64,000 nt of DNA, taken from the NCBI RefSeq assembly GCF_036898095.1, contig NC_090745.1, positions 79,031,287-79,095,286 of the forward strand. The letters are read 5' to 3'. Made by a program: the position numbers and the translations under genes. Positions 26,401-39,000 of this stretch are shown piece after piece. Position 1 is the stretch's first letter. Every line of letters starts with the position of its first letter. Origin of the DNA: Palaemon carinicauda (taxonomy: Eukaryota > Arthropoda > Malacostraca > Decapoda > Palaemonidae). The notes under the pieces are model-generated. The model made no database searches. It was given only the letters and a program-made list of their open reading frames with translations, and was not told the DNA's origin.

Positions 26401-27461
26401 CTTCACATCTTCACTTCAAACTTCACTTCATTTCACACTTCACACTTCACACTTCACTTCAAACTGCACTTCACTTCACTTCATTTCACACTTCACACTT
26501 CCACTTCACACTTCACTTCACTTCACATTCAATTCACTTCACACTTCACACTTCACTTCACACTTCACACTTCACTTCACTTCAATTTACATTTCACTTC
26601 ACACTTCACACTTCACTTCACACTTCACTTTCACTTCACAATTCCCTTCACACTTCACACAGCACTTCACACTTCACTTCACAGTTCACATCCTCACTTC
26701 ACACTTCACACTTCACTTCAAACTGCACTTCACTTCACTTCACTTCACACTTCATACTTCACTTCACACTTCACTTCACTTAACATTTCACTTCACACTT
26801 CACACTTCACTTCACTTCACACTTCACACTTCACTTCACTTAACATTTCACTTCACTTCACACTTCACACTTCACACTTCACTTCACACTCCACTTCACA
26901 CTTCACTTCACTTCACACTTCACTTCACATTGCAATTCACTTCAATTCACTTCACACATCACTTTTCACACTTCACACAGCACTTCAAACTTCACTTCAC
27001 TTCACACTTCACACTTCACTTCACACTGCACTTCAAACTTCACACTTCACTTCACACTTCACATTTCACTTCACACTTCACTTCACACTTCACTTTACAC
27101 TTCACAATTCACTTCACTTCACACTTCACACTTCACAATTCACTTCACTTCACACTTCACCTCACACTGCACTTCACTTCACTTCAATTCACACTTCATT
27201 CACACTTCACTTCACTTCACTTCACTTCACACATCACTTCACACTTCACTTCAAACTTCACACTTCACTTTCACTTCACACTTCACTTCACTTCACACTT
27301 CACTTCAAACTTCACACTTCACACTGCACTTCACACTTCACTTCACACTGCACTTCACACTTCACATCTTCACTTCACACTTCACACTTCACTTCACACT
27401 TCACACTTCACACTTCACTTCAAACTGCACTTCACTTCACTTCACACTTCACTTCACTTCA
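17416..27461 (+). repeat. TTCAC/TTCACAC satellite, block 2
   Basis: About 10 kb of uninterrupted satellite. Sequence to about 24.2 kb is repeated at about 36.1-42.7 kb. From about 24.3 to 27.4 kb the array is more regular, with fewer variant words. That produces the longest open frame in the window (1428 codons, 23,254-27,540), which is not a gene: it has no start context, its composition is only His, Phe, Thr, Ser and Leu, and it runs on into the LTR fragment. Confidence 0.95.
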
Positions 27462-28382
27462 TGTTGAAAATTATGTAAAATTATTACATCACTTATGTTT
27501 CTCTTCTATTTATCATTGTTCTCATTTAAAGCGTTCTTAAAGGTTTAATATTTGGTTTAATTATTGTTAATTTGAATAATGTAATCATTAGTAAAATTTA
27601 GTAAATTTAATTGAGTTTTTCTATAAATACTTTGAGCTTATAAAGGGAATATGTAATTATATTTTCGTTGTGACGGTAAACACCTTTTAAGTCTCGAAGG
27701 TATAACAACTGTTAACGAGCAGTTACTACTGTTTGTTTCTTTTGTTTTCCGAGGAAAAGAAACGCTGAGCAGCTGAGACAGTCGTAGTGGAGTCCGTTTG
27801 GAAAATTCGTAGCAGTCAGTCAGTTGGTTTGGTTGGTGGAATCAACAGAGAGCCGGTTGCTTTTCTTTAAAGCTCGACGGTTATATTAATAATGGACGGC
27901 TAATTACAACGAACTGTGGTCAAATCACCGCTCCTGCTCAAGTCTTGCCAGCAACGAAGACATGTCTCTTACCGTCTTAGACACAGGATATACTTCATTT
28001 ATTGCCGAACTTCCGAGGTGCCGATAACGCTTTAAGGTACGTCACAACGAAATGATGGGTGTCTATTTCTAAAGTGATCCTAGCCTTCTTATCATTTCAC
28101 CAATGGAAATGATGGCACACTTATTTGCAAACTTGCTTAATAGTCCTGAATTTAATCGTTATATTTACTGATTCATATTAACATATCTTATTAAACTAAA
28201 TATATACCTATTGAAGCATAAAAAAACTACATAATAATCTGTAAGTAATTTGTTTCATCTTCGGACACTTCGTTTATTTTAACATCTCGAAAATCTAATT
28301 TCTAGGATCAGCTTCATGGAAGTAATGTTCCTATATATAAATATAAGTTTTTGAAGGAATCTTTAACTCTAATTCTTTATTT
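27462..28382 (+). mobile_element. Bel/Pao LTR fragment, copy B (first ~921 bp)
   Basis: Same left junction (TTCA then TGTTGAAAAT) and same right breakpoint (TTATTT then satellite) as copies A and C. It shares several bases with the full LTR at 52,770 where A and C differ, for example GTCCTGAATTT and GGATCAGCTTC. It also has private changes, such as CATTTAAAGCG. It is therefore an older branch of the duplicated unit. It contains no gene. Confidence 0.85.
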
Positions 28383-28830
28383 CACTTCACTTCACTTCAC
28401 ACTTCACTTCACACTCCACTTCACACTTCACTTCACTTCATTTCACACTTCACTTCACGTCACATTTCACATCTTCACTTCACACTTCACATCTTCACTT
28501 CACACTTCACTTCACACTTCACACTTCACTTCAAACTGCACTTCACTTCACACTTCACACTTCATTTCAAACTTCACTTCACTTCACACCTCACTTCACA
28601 CTTCACTTCACTTCACATTTCAATTCACTTCACACTTCACACTTCACACTTCACACTTCACACTTCACACTTACACTGCACTTCACTTCACTTCAATTCA
28701 CACTTCACTTCACACTTCACACTTCACTTCACACTTCACACTTCACTTCACACTTCATTTCACACTTCACTTCACACTTCACATCTTCACATCTTCACTT
28801 CTTCACATCTTCACTTCACACTTCACACTT
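28383..28830 (+). repeat. TTCAC/TTCACAC satellite between LTR fragment and gag remnant B
   Basis: About 450 bp of satellite in the same position as in copies A and C but shorter. A CATCTTCACATCTTCAC-type segment lies just before the gag remnant. Confidence 0.9.
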
Positions 28831-28916
28831 GACAGTACCAGAGCAAAGGAAATCAGAGAAGTCATTTGTGACTTGCGAACAATGGAGAGCAATCCTTCTT
28901 TGGTTTTTGCTCTGAG

Positions 28917-30022
28917 TTATCTCTGGTCTGTTCCCTGCTGTTTGCTGAGAAGGCTGCATAACTTAGAAAATTGACATCGGGGGTTAGGACAGTCTTTAAT
29001 GGCATGTCCCTTCTGTTTACAGAAGGGACAATAAATATTTATACTTGCCTGATCTGTAGAGTTATGTTTCTTTACCTTATGGATGAGGTGATATTCATCA
29101 GCAAGAAGAGCCACCTTCTTCCCCTCCTTCTCCTGCCGTTCTCTGATGTACTTAGAAATGTTGGAAGGAATTCTCCTCAAAAACTCCTCTAGTACCATTA
29201 AGTTCTGTAATTGTTCAAAGGTAGTTATGTTTTCAGATTCTAGCCATTTTCTAAACTGTTTTAATTTGACCTGAAACAATTCCAAATAAGTTTGGGTGGT
29301 TCCTTTGATGGAGTTCCTGGACATTTGCCTATACCCTTCAGCTGTAATGGTATAGGCATCAAGGACAGCTTTCTTTAGGACATAGTAATCTCTTTCCTCT
29401 AACATTTGCGAAGCTATATGAGCAGCCTTGCCTTTCAGTGCACTCCGAATGAGTAGAACATATTGTTCTTTTGGCCAATGCAAGGTTGTGGCTGTGTCCT
29501 CAAAAATACCAAAGAACAAGTCTAGTTCTTTTTCATCAAATGGTGGTAGTAGTTTAAGAGCCTTGTGAGGGATAAACATTCGCCAAGCTCTCTGTCTTTG
29601 CCTTTCTCGTTCAACCTGATACTGGCCAGCTGTCTCTCCATTTGTATCTTTTCTTCTCTTTCCCGTCGTTCCAAGGGTATCATCCTTTCTTTCTGCTCGT
29701 ATTCAGCTTGATGAGTAGCCTTTTTCTCTCTCTCCAATTCAAGCTGCAACTTGAGCTTCACCAATTCTGGATCCTCTATAGCCTTAGCTTCACCTCTCCC
29801 TAACGTAAGGGGCCGAAGGGGAGCAGTTTCTTCTGATGAAACGGAAGCTTTGGCTACCAGGAAATCCAAAACTCTACTCAGCAGTTCCGCTTTCAACATG
29901 GAGGGCAATACAGGAATCCCTGCTTGTTCAGCAATCTTTCGCAAGTCATTTTTCTTGGCATCTCTCAACGATAAGAGGTGCCCCCGTGGGACCTCAAAAA
30001 ACTTCACTGCATTGAAAGACAT
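28917..30022 (-). pseudogene. Ty3/gypsy-type gag remnant, copy B (best preserved)
   Basis: Same Gag as copies A and C, starting at ATG 30022. The first 166-codon frame (to 29522) carries the charged coiled-coil-like segment. The second frame (29579-28917, 220 codons) overlaps it by 58 bp in a different frame. It keeps an extra N-terminal part missing elsewhere, with FDEKELDLFFGIFED and LHWPKEQY, a capsid signature of gypsy-type Gag, followed by the capsid C-terminal region and the CPFCKQKGHAIKDC zinc knuckle. It lacks the TAG found in A and C. The frame offset between the parts is common to all three copies. No pol follows, and satellite resumes at 28,830. Confidence 0.84.
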
Positions 30023-30156
30023 GGTGGATCATAAAAAGCACTTTGGTCCACTACGAGCACTTTCAGTCACTGTCACCGAATCACTATCGCTAAAACACTG
30101 AATCACCAATGGCTAAACCGCAGAATTATTAAATTACTATCCTTTCATGGTCTATT

Positions 30157-30445
30157 CACCGAATCACTTAAGCACTACGGCAATAAATCACCGAATCACT
30201 AACACGTCACTAAATTGCCGAATCAATAACACGTCACTAAATTGCCGAATTAATAACACGACACTAGATTGCCGAATCAATAACACGTCACTAAATTGCC
30301 GAATCAGTAACACGTCACTAAATCTCCGAATCAGTAACACGACGTCAATAAATCGCCGAATCAGTAACACGACGTCAATAAATCACCGAATCAGTAACAC
30401 GACGTCAATAAATCACCAAATAAAAAACACGTCAATAAAACACTT
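30157..30445. repeat. 27/30-bp minisatellite upstream of gag remnant B
   Basis: Same minisatellite as copies A and C, with about nine to ten units. One unit differs (GAATTAATAACACGACACTAG), and the last unit lacks three bases relative to copy A. It ends at the satellite junction. Confidence 0.88.
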
Positions 30446-33034
30446 CTCACTTCACACCCCACATATTCACTTCACACTTCGTATCACACTTCACATCTTC
30501 ACTTCACACTCCACACTTCACACTTCACACTTCATATATTCACTTCAAACTTTGTATCACACTTCATATCTTCACTTCACACTTAGCATCTTCACTTCAC
30601 ACTTCGCACTTCACTTCAAACTTCATACTTCACTTCACACTGCACTTCACACTTCACACTAGACACTTCACACTTCACTTCACTTCACACTTCACTTCAC
30701 ACTTCACACTGCACTTCACACTTCACTTCACTTCACACTTTAAATATTAGTTCCCACACTTCACTTCACACTTCACATCTTCACTTCACACTTCACATTT
30801 CACTTCACACTTTACACTGCACTTCACTCTTCACTTCACTTCACACTTCACTTTCACTTCATACTTCACTTCACTTCACACTTTACACTTTACACTGCAC
30901 TTCACACTTCACACTTCACTTCACCACTTCACACTTCACTTCACTTCACATCTTCACTTCACACTTCATTTCACACTTCACACTTCACACTCCTTATTTC
31001 ACACTTCGCACTTTACTTTACACTTCACACTTCAGTTCACTTCACACTTCACATCTTCACTTCACACTTCGTATCACACTTCACATCTTCACTTCACACT
31101 TCACTTCACACTTCACGTCTGGACTTTACATTTCACACTTCACTTCACACTTCACACTGCACTTCACTTCACTTCACACTTCACACTTCACTTCATACTG
31201 CATTCACACTTAACACTTTACTTCACACTTCACACTTCACATCTTCACTTCACATTTCAAACGTTCACTTCACACTTAACTTCACTTCACACTTCACTTC
31301 ACACTTCACACTGCACTTCACACTTTACTTCACTTCAAACTTCACATATACACTTCACACTTCACTTCACACTTCACATTTTCACTTCACAATTCACACT
31401 TAACACTGCACTTCACACTTCCTACTGCACTTCACACTTCACTTCACACTGCACTTCACTTTACACTTCACACTCCACTTCACACTGCACTTCACTTCAC
31501 TTCACACATCACTTTTCAGACTTCACAATTCACACAGCACTTCACACTTCACTTCACTTCACACTTCACATTTCACTTCACACTGCACTTCAAACTTCAC
31601 ACTTCACCTCATTTTCCACTTCACACTTCACACTTCACTTCACTTCAAACTTCACTTCACTTCACACTTCACTTCACACTTCACTTCACTCTTCACACTT
31701 CATACTTCACTTCACTTTACTTCAAACTTCACACTTCACTTCACACTTCACTTTCACTTCAAACTTCACTTTCACTTCAAACTTCACTTTCACTTCACAC
31801 TTCACTTCACACTTCACTTCACACTTCACACTTCACATCTTCACTTCAAACTTCACTTCATGCTTCACACTTCACTTCACACTTCACTTCAACCTTCACT
31901 TCATGCTTCACACTTCATTTCACACTTCACTTCAAACTGCACTTCACTTCACTTCACTTCACACTTCACACTCCACTTCAGACTTCACTTCACTTCACAT
32001 TTCAATTCACTTCACACTTCACACTTCACTTCACACTTCACACTTCACTTAACACTGCACTTCACTTCACTTCAATTTACATTTCACTTCACACTTCAAA
32101 CTTCACTTCACACTTCACTTTCACTTCACACTTCCCTTCACACTTCAAACTGCACTTCACACTTCACTTCACACTTCACATCTTCACTTCACACTTCACA
32201 CTTCACTTCAAACTGCACTTCACTTCACTTCACTCCTCTTCACACTTCACTTCACTTCAAACTTTACTTCACTTAATATTTCACTTCACTTCACACTTCA
32301 CTTCACACATCACTTTTCACACTTAACACTTCACACTTCACACAGCACTTCAAACTTCACTTCACTTCACACTTCACACTTCACTTCACACTGCACTTCA
32401 AACTTCACACTTCACTTCATTTCACACTTCACATCAAACTTCACATCTTCACTTCACACTTCACACTTCACTTCACACTTCACTTCACTTCACACTTCAC
32501 ACTTCACTTCACATTCACATTTCACTTCACACTTCACTTCACACTTCACAATTCACTTCACACTTCACTTCACACTTCACACTTCACCTCACACTGCACT
32601 TCACTTCACTTCGATTCACACTTCATTCACACTTCACTTTCACTTCACACTTCACTTCACTCCACTTCACTTCACACTTCACTTCACACTTCACATCTTC
32701 ACTTCACACTTCACTTCAAATTGCACTTCACTTCACTTCACTTCACACTTCACTCTTCACTTCACTTCACACTTCACACTTCACTTCAAACTTTACACTT
32801 CACTTTCACTTCACACTTCACTTCAAACTTCACACTTCACACTGCACTTCACAATTCACTTCACTTCACACTTCATTTCACACTGCACTTCACACTCCAC
32901 TTCACACTTCACATCTTCACTTCACACTTCACTTCACGCTTTACACTTCACTTCACACTTCACACTTCACTTCAAACTGCACTTCACTTCACTTCACACT
33001 TCACTTCAACTGCACTTCACTTCACTTCACTTCA
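30446..33034 (+). repeat. TTCAC/TTCACAC satellite, block 3
   Basis: About 2.6 kb of satellite, nearly all of it (from about 30.54 kb) a close copy of about 11.83-14.36 kb. It includes the unusual TTTAAATATTAGTTCC interruption (about 30,740, and about 12,030 in the partner). Confidence 0.93.
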
Positions 33035-33956
33035 TGTTGAAAATGATGTAAAATTATTACATCACTTATGTTTTTCTTCTATTTATCATTGTTCTCATAT
33101 GAAGCGTTCTTAAAGGTTTAATATTTGGTTTAAATATTGTTAATTTGAATAATGTAATCATTAGTATAATTTAGTAAATTTAATTGAGTTTTTCTATGTT
33201 TACTTCGAGCTTATAAAGGGAATATGTAATTATATTTTCGTTGTGACGGTAAACACCTTTTAAGTCTCGAAGGTATAACAACTGTTAACGAGCAGTTACT
33301 ACTGTTTGTTTCTTTTGTTTTCCGAGGAAAAGAAACGCTGAGCAGCTGAGACAGTCGTTGTGGAGTCCGTTTGGAAAATTCGTAGCAGTCAGTTAGTTGG
33401 TTTGGTTGGTGGAATCAACAGAGAGCCGGTTGCTTTTCTTTCAAGCTCGACGGTTATATTAATAATGGACGGCTAATTACAACGAACTGTGCCCAAATCA
33501 CCGCTCCTGCTCAAGTCTTGCCAGCAACGAAGACATGTCTCTTACCATCTTAGACACAGGATATACTTCATTTATTGCTGAACTTCCGAGGTGCCGTTAA
33601 GGCTTTAAGGTACGTCACAACGAAATGATGGGTGTCTATTTCTAAAGTGATCCTAGCCTTCTTATCATTTCACCAATGGAAATGATGGCACACTTATTTG
33701 CAAACTTGCTTAATAGTCCTAATTTAATCGTTATATTTACTGATTCATATTAACAGATCTTATTAAACTAAATATATACCTATTGAAGCATAAAAAAACT
33801 ACATAATAATCTGTAAGTAATTTGTTTTATCTTCGGATACTATTCGTTTATTTTAACATCTCGAAAATCTAATTTCTAGGATCCGCTTCATGGAAGTAAT
33901 GTTCCTATATATAAATATAAGTTTTTGAAGGATCCTTTAACTCTAATTTGTTATTT
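33035..33956 (+). mobile_element. Bel/Pao LTR fragment, copy C (first ~922 bp)
   Basis: It shows no difference from copy A at the sites I compared, and the same 922-bp length and junctions, at an offset of 18,676 bp. It carries the same start palindrome and TATAAA. It is truncated at the same base and contains no gene. Confidence 0.85.
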
Positions 33957-34476
33957 CACTTCACTTCAATTCACACTTCACTTCACATTTCACACTTCAC
34001 TTCACACTTCACTTCACTTCACACTCACTTCACACTTCACTTCAAACTTCACACTTCACACAGCACTTCACACTTCACTTCACTTCACACTTCACACTTC
34101 ACTTCACACTTCACTTCACTTCACATTTCACATCTTCACTTCACACTTCACATCTTCACTTCACACTTCACTTCACTTCACACTTCACACTTCACTTCAA
34201 ACTGCACTTCACTTCACACTTCACACTTCACTTCAAACTTCACTTCACTTCACACCTCACTTCACACTTCACTTCACTTCACATTTCAATTCACTTCACA
34301 CTTCATACTTCACTTCACACTTCACACTTCACATTACACTGCACTTCACTTCACTTTAATTCACACTTCACTTCACACTTCACACTTCACTTCACACTTC
34401 ATTTCACACTGCACTTCACACTTCACTTAACACTTCATATCTTCACATCTTCACTTCAAATCTTCACTTCACACTT
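33957..34476 (+). repeat. TTCAC/TTCACAC satellite between LTR fragment and gag remnant C
   Basis: About 520 bp, a copy of 15,281-15,800 at the 18,676-bp offset. Confidence 0.9.
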
Positions 34477-34562
34477 GACAGTACCAGAGCAAAGGAAATC
34501 AGAGAAGTCATTTGTGACTTGAGAACAATGGAGAGCAATCCTTCTTTGGTTTTTGCTCTGAG

Positions 34563-35668
34563 TTATCTCTGGTCTGTTCCATGCTGTTTGCTGAGAAGGC
34601 TGCATAACTTAGAAAATTGACATCGGGGGTTAGGACAGTCTTTAATGGCATGTCCCTTCTGTTTACAGAAGGGACAATAAATATTTATACTTGCCTGATC
34701 TGTAGAGTTATGTTTCTTTACCTTATGGATGAGGTGATATTCATCAGCAAGAAGAGCCACCTTCTTCCCCTCCTTCTCCTGCCGTTCTCTGGTGTACTTA
34801 GAAATGTTGGAAGGAATTCTCCTCAAAAACTCCTCTATTACCATTAAGTTCTGTAATTGTTCAAAGGTAGTTATGTTTTCAGATTCTAGCCATTTTCTAA
34901 ACTGTTTTAATTTGACCTGAAACAATTCCAAATAAGTTTGGGTGGTTCCTTTGATGGAGTTCCTGGACATTTGCCTATACCCTTCAGCTGTAATGGTATA
35001 GGCATCAAGGACAGCTTTCTTTAGGACATAGTAATCTCTTTCCTCTAACATTTGCGAAGCTATATGAGCAGCCTTGCCTTTCAGTGCACTCCAAATGAGT
35101 AGAACATATTGTTCTTTTGGCCAATGCTAGGTTGTGGCTGTGTCCTCAAAAATACCAAAGAACAAGTCTAGTTCTTTTTCATCAAATGGTGGTAGTAGTT
35201 TAAGAGCCTTGTGAGGGATAAACATTCGCCAAGCTCTCTGTCTTTGCCTTTCTCGTTCAACCTGATACTGGCCAGCTGTCTCTCCATTTGTATCTTTTCT
35301 TCTCTTTCCCGTCGTTCCAAGGGTATCATCCTTTCTTTCTGCTCGTATTCAGCTTGATGAGTAGCCTTTTTCTCTCTCTCCAATTCAAGCTGCAACTTGA
35401 GCTTCACCAATTCTGGATCCTCTATAGCCTTAGCTTCACCTCTCCCTAACGTAAGGGGCCGAAGGGGAGCAGTTTCTTCTGATGAAACGGAAGCTTTGGC
35501 TACCAGGAAATCCAAAACTCTACCTAGCAGTTCCGTTTTCACCATGGAGGGCAATACAGGAATCCCTGCTTGTTCAGCAATCTTTCGCGAGTCATTTTTC
35601 TTGGCATCTCTCAACGATAAGAGGTGCCCCCGTGGGACCTCAAAAAACTTCACTGCATTGAAAGACAT
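34563..35668 (-). pseudogene. Ty3/gypsy-type gag remnant, copy C
   Basis: Gives the same translated pieces as copy A: a 166-codon first part starting at ATG 35668 and a second part of 162 codons (35051-34563) with the CX2CX4HX4C zinc knuckle. It shares copy A's in-frame TAG (35127-35129) as well as the frame offset between parts. It differs from A at a base near 35,714, upstream of the start, where it agrees with B. No protease, RT or integrase is attached. Confidence 0.82.
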
Positions 35669-35804
35669 GGTGGATCATAAAAAGCACTTTTGGTCCACTA
35701 CGAGCACTTTCAGTCACTGTCACCGAATCACTATCGCTAAAACACTGAATCACCAATGGCTAAACCGCAGAATTATTAAATTACTATCCTTTCATGGTCT
35801 ATTC

Positions 35805-36096
35805 ACCGAATCACTTAAGCACTACGGCAATAAATCACCGAATCACTAACACGTCACTAAATTGCCGAATCAATAACACGTCACTAAATTGCCGAATCAA
35901 TAACACGTCACTAAATTGCCGAATCAATAACCCGTCACTAAATTGCCGAATCAGTAACACGTCACTAAATCTCCGAATCAGTAACACGACGTCAATAAAT
36001 CGCCGAATCAGTAACACGACGTCAATAAATCACCGAATCAGTAACACGACGTCAATAAATCACCAAATAAAAAATACGACGTCAATAAAACACTTC
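35805..36096. repeat. 27/30-bp minisatellite upstream of gag remnant C
   Basis: Copy of the minisatellite at 17,129-17,415, with the same unit order and the same private CCCGTCACT unit. Confidence 0.88.
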
Positions 36097-39000
36097 TCAC
36101 TTCACACTCCACATATTCACTTCACACTTCGTATCACACTTCACATCTTCACTTCACACTCCACACTTCACACTTCACATTTCATATATTCACTTCACAC
36201 TTCGTATCACACTTCACATCTTCACTTCACACTTCACTCCACACTGTGCACTTCACTTCACTTCACACTTCATACTTCACTTCACACTGCACTTCACACT
36301 TCACACTTAACACTTCACTTCACTTCGCACTTCACTTCGCACTTCACACTTAACACTTCACTTTGCTTCACACTTCACATCTTCACTTTACACTTCACAC
36401 TTTACTTCACACTTCAAACTTCACTTCACACTTCACACTTCACAATTCACTTAACACTTCACTTCACACTTCACACTTCACTTCACACTGCACTTAAAAC
36501 TTCACACTTCACACTTCACTTAACACTTCACTTCACACTCCACTTCAATCTGCACTTCACACTTCACTTCACACTTCACTTCACTTTGCTTCACACTTCA
36601 CATCTTCACTTCACACTTCACACTTTAAACTTCACTTCAAACTTCACTTCACACTTCACACTTCACTTCACACTTCACTTCACTTCAAACTTCACACTTC
36701 ACTTCACACTGCACTTAAAACTTCACACTTCACATCTTCACTTCACACTTCACTTCACTTCACGCTTCATTTCAAACTTCACACTTCACTTTACGCTCCC
36801 CACTTAACTTCACACCACTTCAAACTTCACTTCACTTCACACTTCACTTCACACTTCACACTGCACTTCACTTTACTTCACTCCACACTTCACTTCACAC
36901 TTCATACTTTACTTCACACTTCAAACTTCACTTCACACTTCACTTCACTTCACACTGCACTTAAAACTTCACACTTCACATCTTCACTTCACACTTCATT
37001 TCACTTCACGCTTCACTTCACACTTCACACTTCACACTTCACTTTACACTTCCCACTTAACTTCACACCACTTCAAACTTCACTTCACTTCACAAATCAC
37101 TTCCCACTGCACTTCATTTCACTTCACTCCACTTCACTACACACTCCACACTTCACACTGCACTTCACTTCACACTTCACACTTCACTTCACAATGCACT
37201 TAAATTTCACACTTCACACTTCACATCTTCACTTCACACTTCACTTCACTTCACGCTTCACTTCACACTTAACACTTCACACTTCACTTTACACTTCCCA
37301 CTCAACTTTACACCACTTAAAACTTCACTTCACTTCACTCTTCACTTCACACTTCTAACTTCACTTCACACTTCACACTTCAAACTGCACTTCATTTCAC
37401 TTCACTCCACTTCACTACACACCTCACACTTCACACTGCACTTCACTTCACACTTCACACATCACTTCACACAGCACTTAATTTAACACTTCACACTCCA
37501 CTTCACACTTCATATCTGCACTTCACTTCACACTTCACTTGACACTTCACACTTCACTTCACTTCACATTCCACACTTCACACTTCCCACTTCACTTCAC
37601 TTCACATTTCAATTCACTTCACACTTCACACTTCAGTTCACATTGCACTTCACTTCACTTAAATTCACACTTCACTTCACACTTCACACTTCATTTCATA
37701 CTTCACACTTCACACTGCACTTCACTTAACTTTTCACATATCACTTCACATCTCCACATTACATTTCACACTTCACTTCACACTTCACACTTCAAACTGC
37801 ACTTCATTTCACTTCACTACACTTCACTACACACTTCACACTTCACACTGCACTTCACTTCACACTTCACACATCACTTCACACGGCACTTAATTTCACA
37901 CTTCACACTCCACTTCACACTCCATATCTGCACTTCACTACACACTTCACTTGACACTCCACACTTCACTTCACTTCACATTTCACACTTCACACTTCAC
38001 TTCACTTCACTTCACTTCACTTCCCACTTCACTTCAGTTCACATTTCAATTCACTTCACACTTCACACTTCAGTTTACATTGCACTTCACACTTCACTTC
38101 ACTACACACTTCACACTGCACTTCACATTTCACACTTCACTTCAAACTTCACATCTGCACTTCACTTCACACTTCACACTTAACTTCACTTCACATTTCA
38201 CACTTCACTTCACTTCATACTGCACTTCACACTTTACACTGCACTTCACACTTCACTTTACTTCACACTTCATATCTGCTCTTCACTTCACACTTCACTT
38301 AACACTTCACAATTCACTTCACTTCATATATCACACTTCACACTTCACTTCACTTCACACTTCACACTCCACTTCCCTTCACACTTCACTTCACATTTCA
38401 CACTGCACTTCACACTGCACTTCACACTTCACACTTCACACTTTACTTCATACTGCACTTCACACTTCACACTTCACTTCACATTTCACTTCACATCACA
38501 CTTCACACTTCATTACACTCCACACTTCACACTTCACTTCACACTTCACATCTCCACATTACATTTCACACTTCACTTCACACTTCACACTTCACAATTC
38601 ACTTAACACTTCATTTCATACTTCACAATTCACACATCACTTCACACGGCACTTCATTTCACACTCCACTTCACACTTCATATCTGCACTTCACTTCACA
38701 CTTCACTTGACACTTCACACTTCACTTAACTTCACATTTCACACTTCAAACTTCACTTCACTTCACTCAACTTCCCACTTCACTTCACATTTCAATTCAC
38801 TTCACACTTCACACTTTACACTTCAGTTCACATTGCACTTCACTTTACTTAAATTCAAACTTCACTTCACACTTCACACTTCACTTTCACTTCACTTCAC
38901 ACTTCATTTCACACTTCACATCACTTCACATTCCACACTTCACACTTCACACTTCACACTTCACTTCACATCACTTCCCACTTCACTTCACTTCACATTT

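Noticed and set aside
23254..27540. A 1428-codon open frame on the + strand, plus dozens of 60-570-codon frames of the same type across 7.9-64 kb
   Set aside because: The satellite words TTCAC and TTCACAC cannot form a stop codon in any + frame, so long frames are automatic. The translations contain almost only His, Phe, Thr, Ser and Leu, overlap in several frames, and have no start context or domain.
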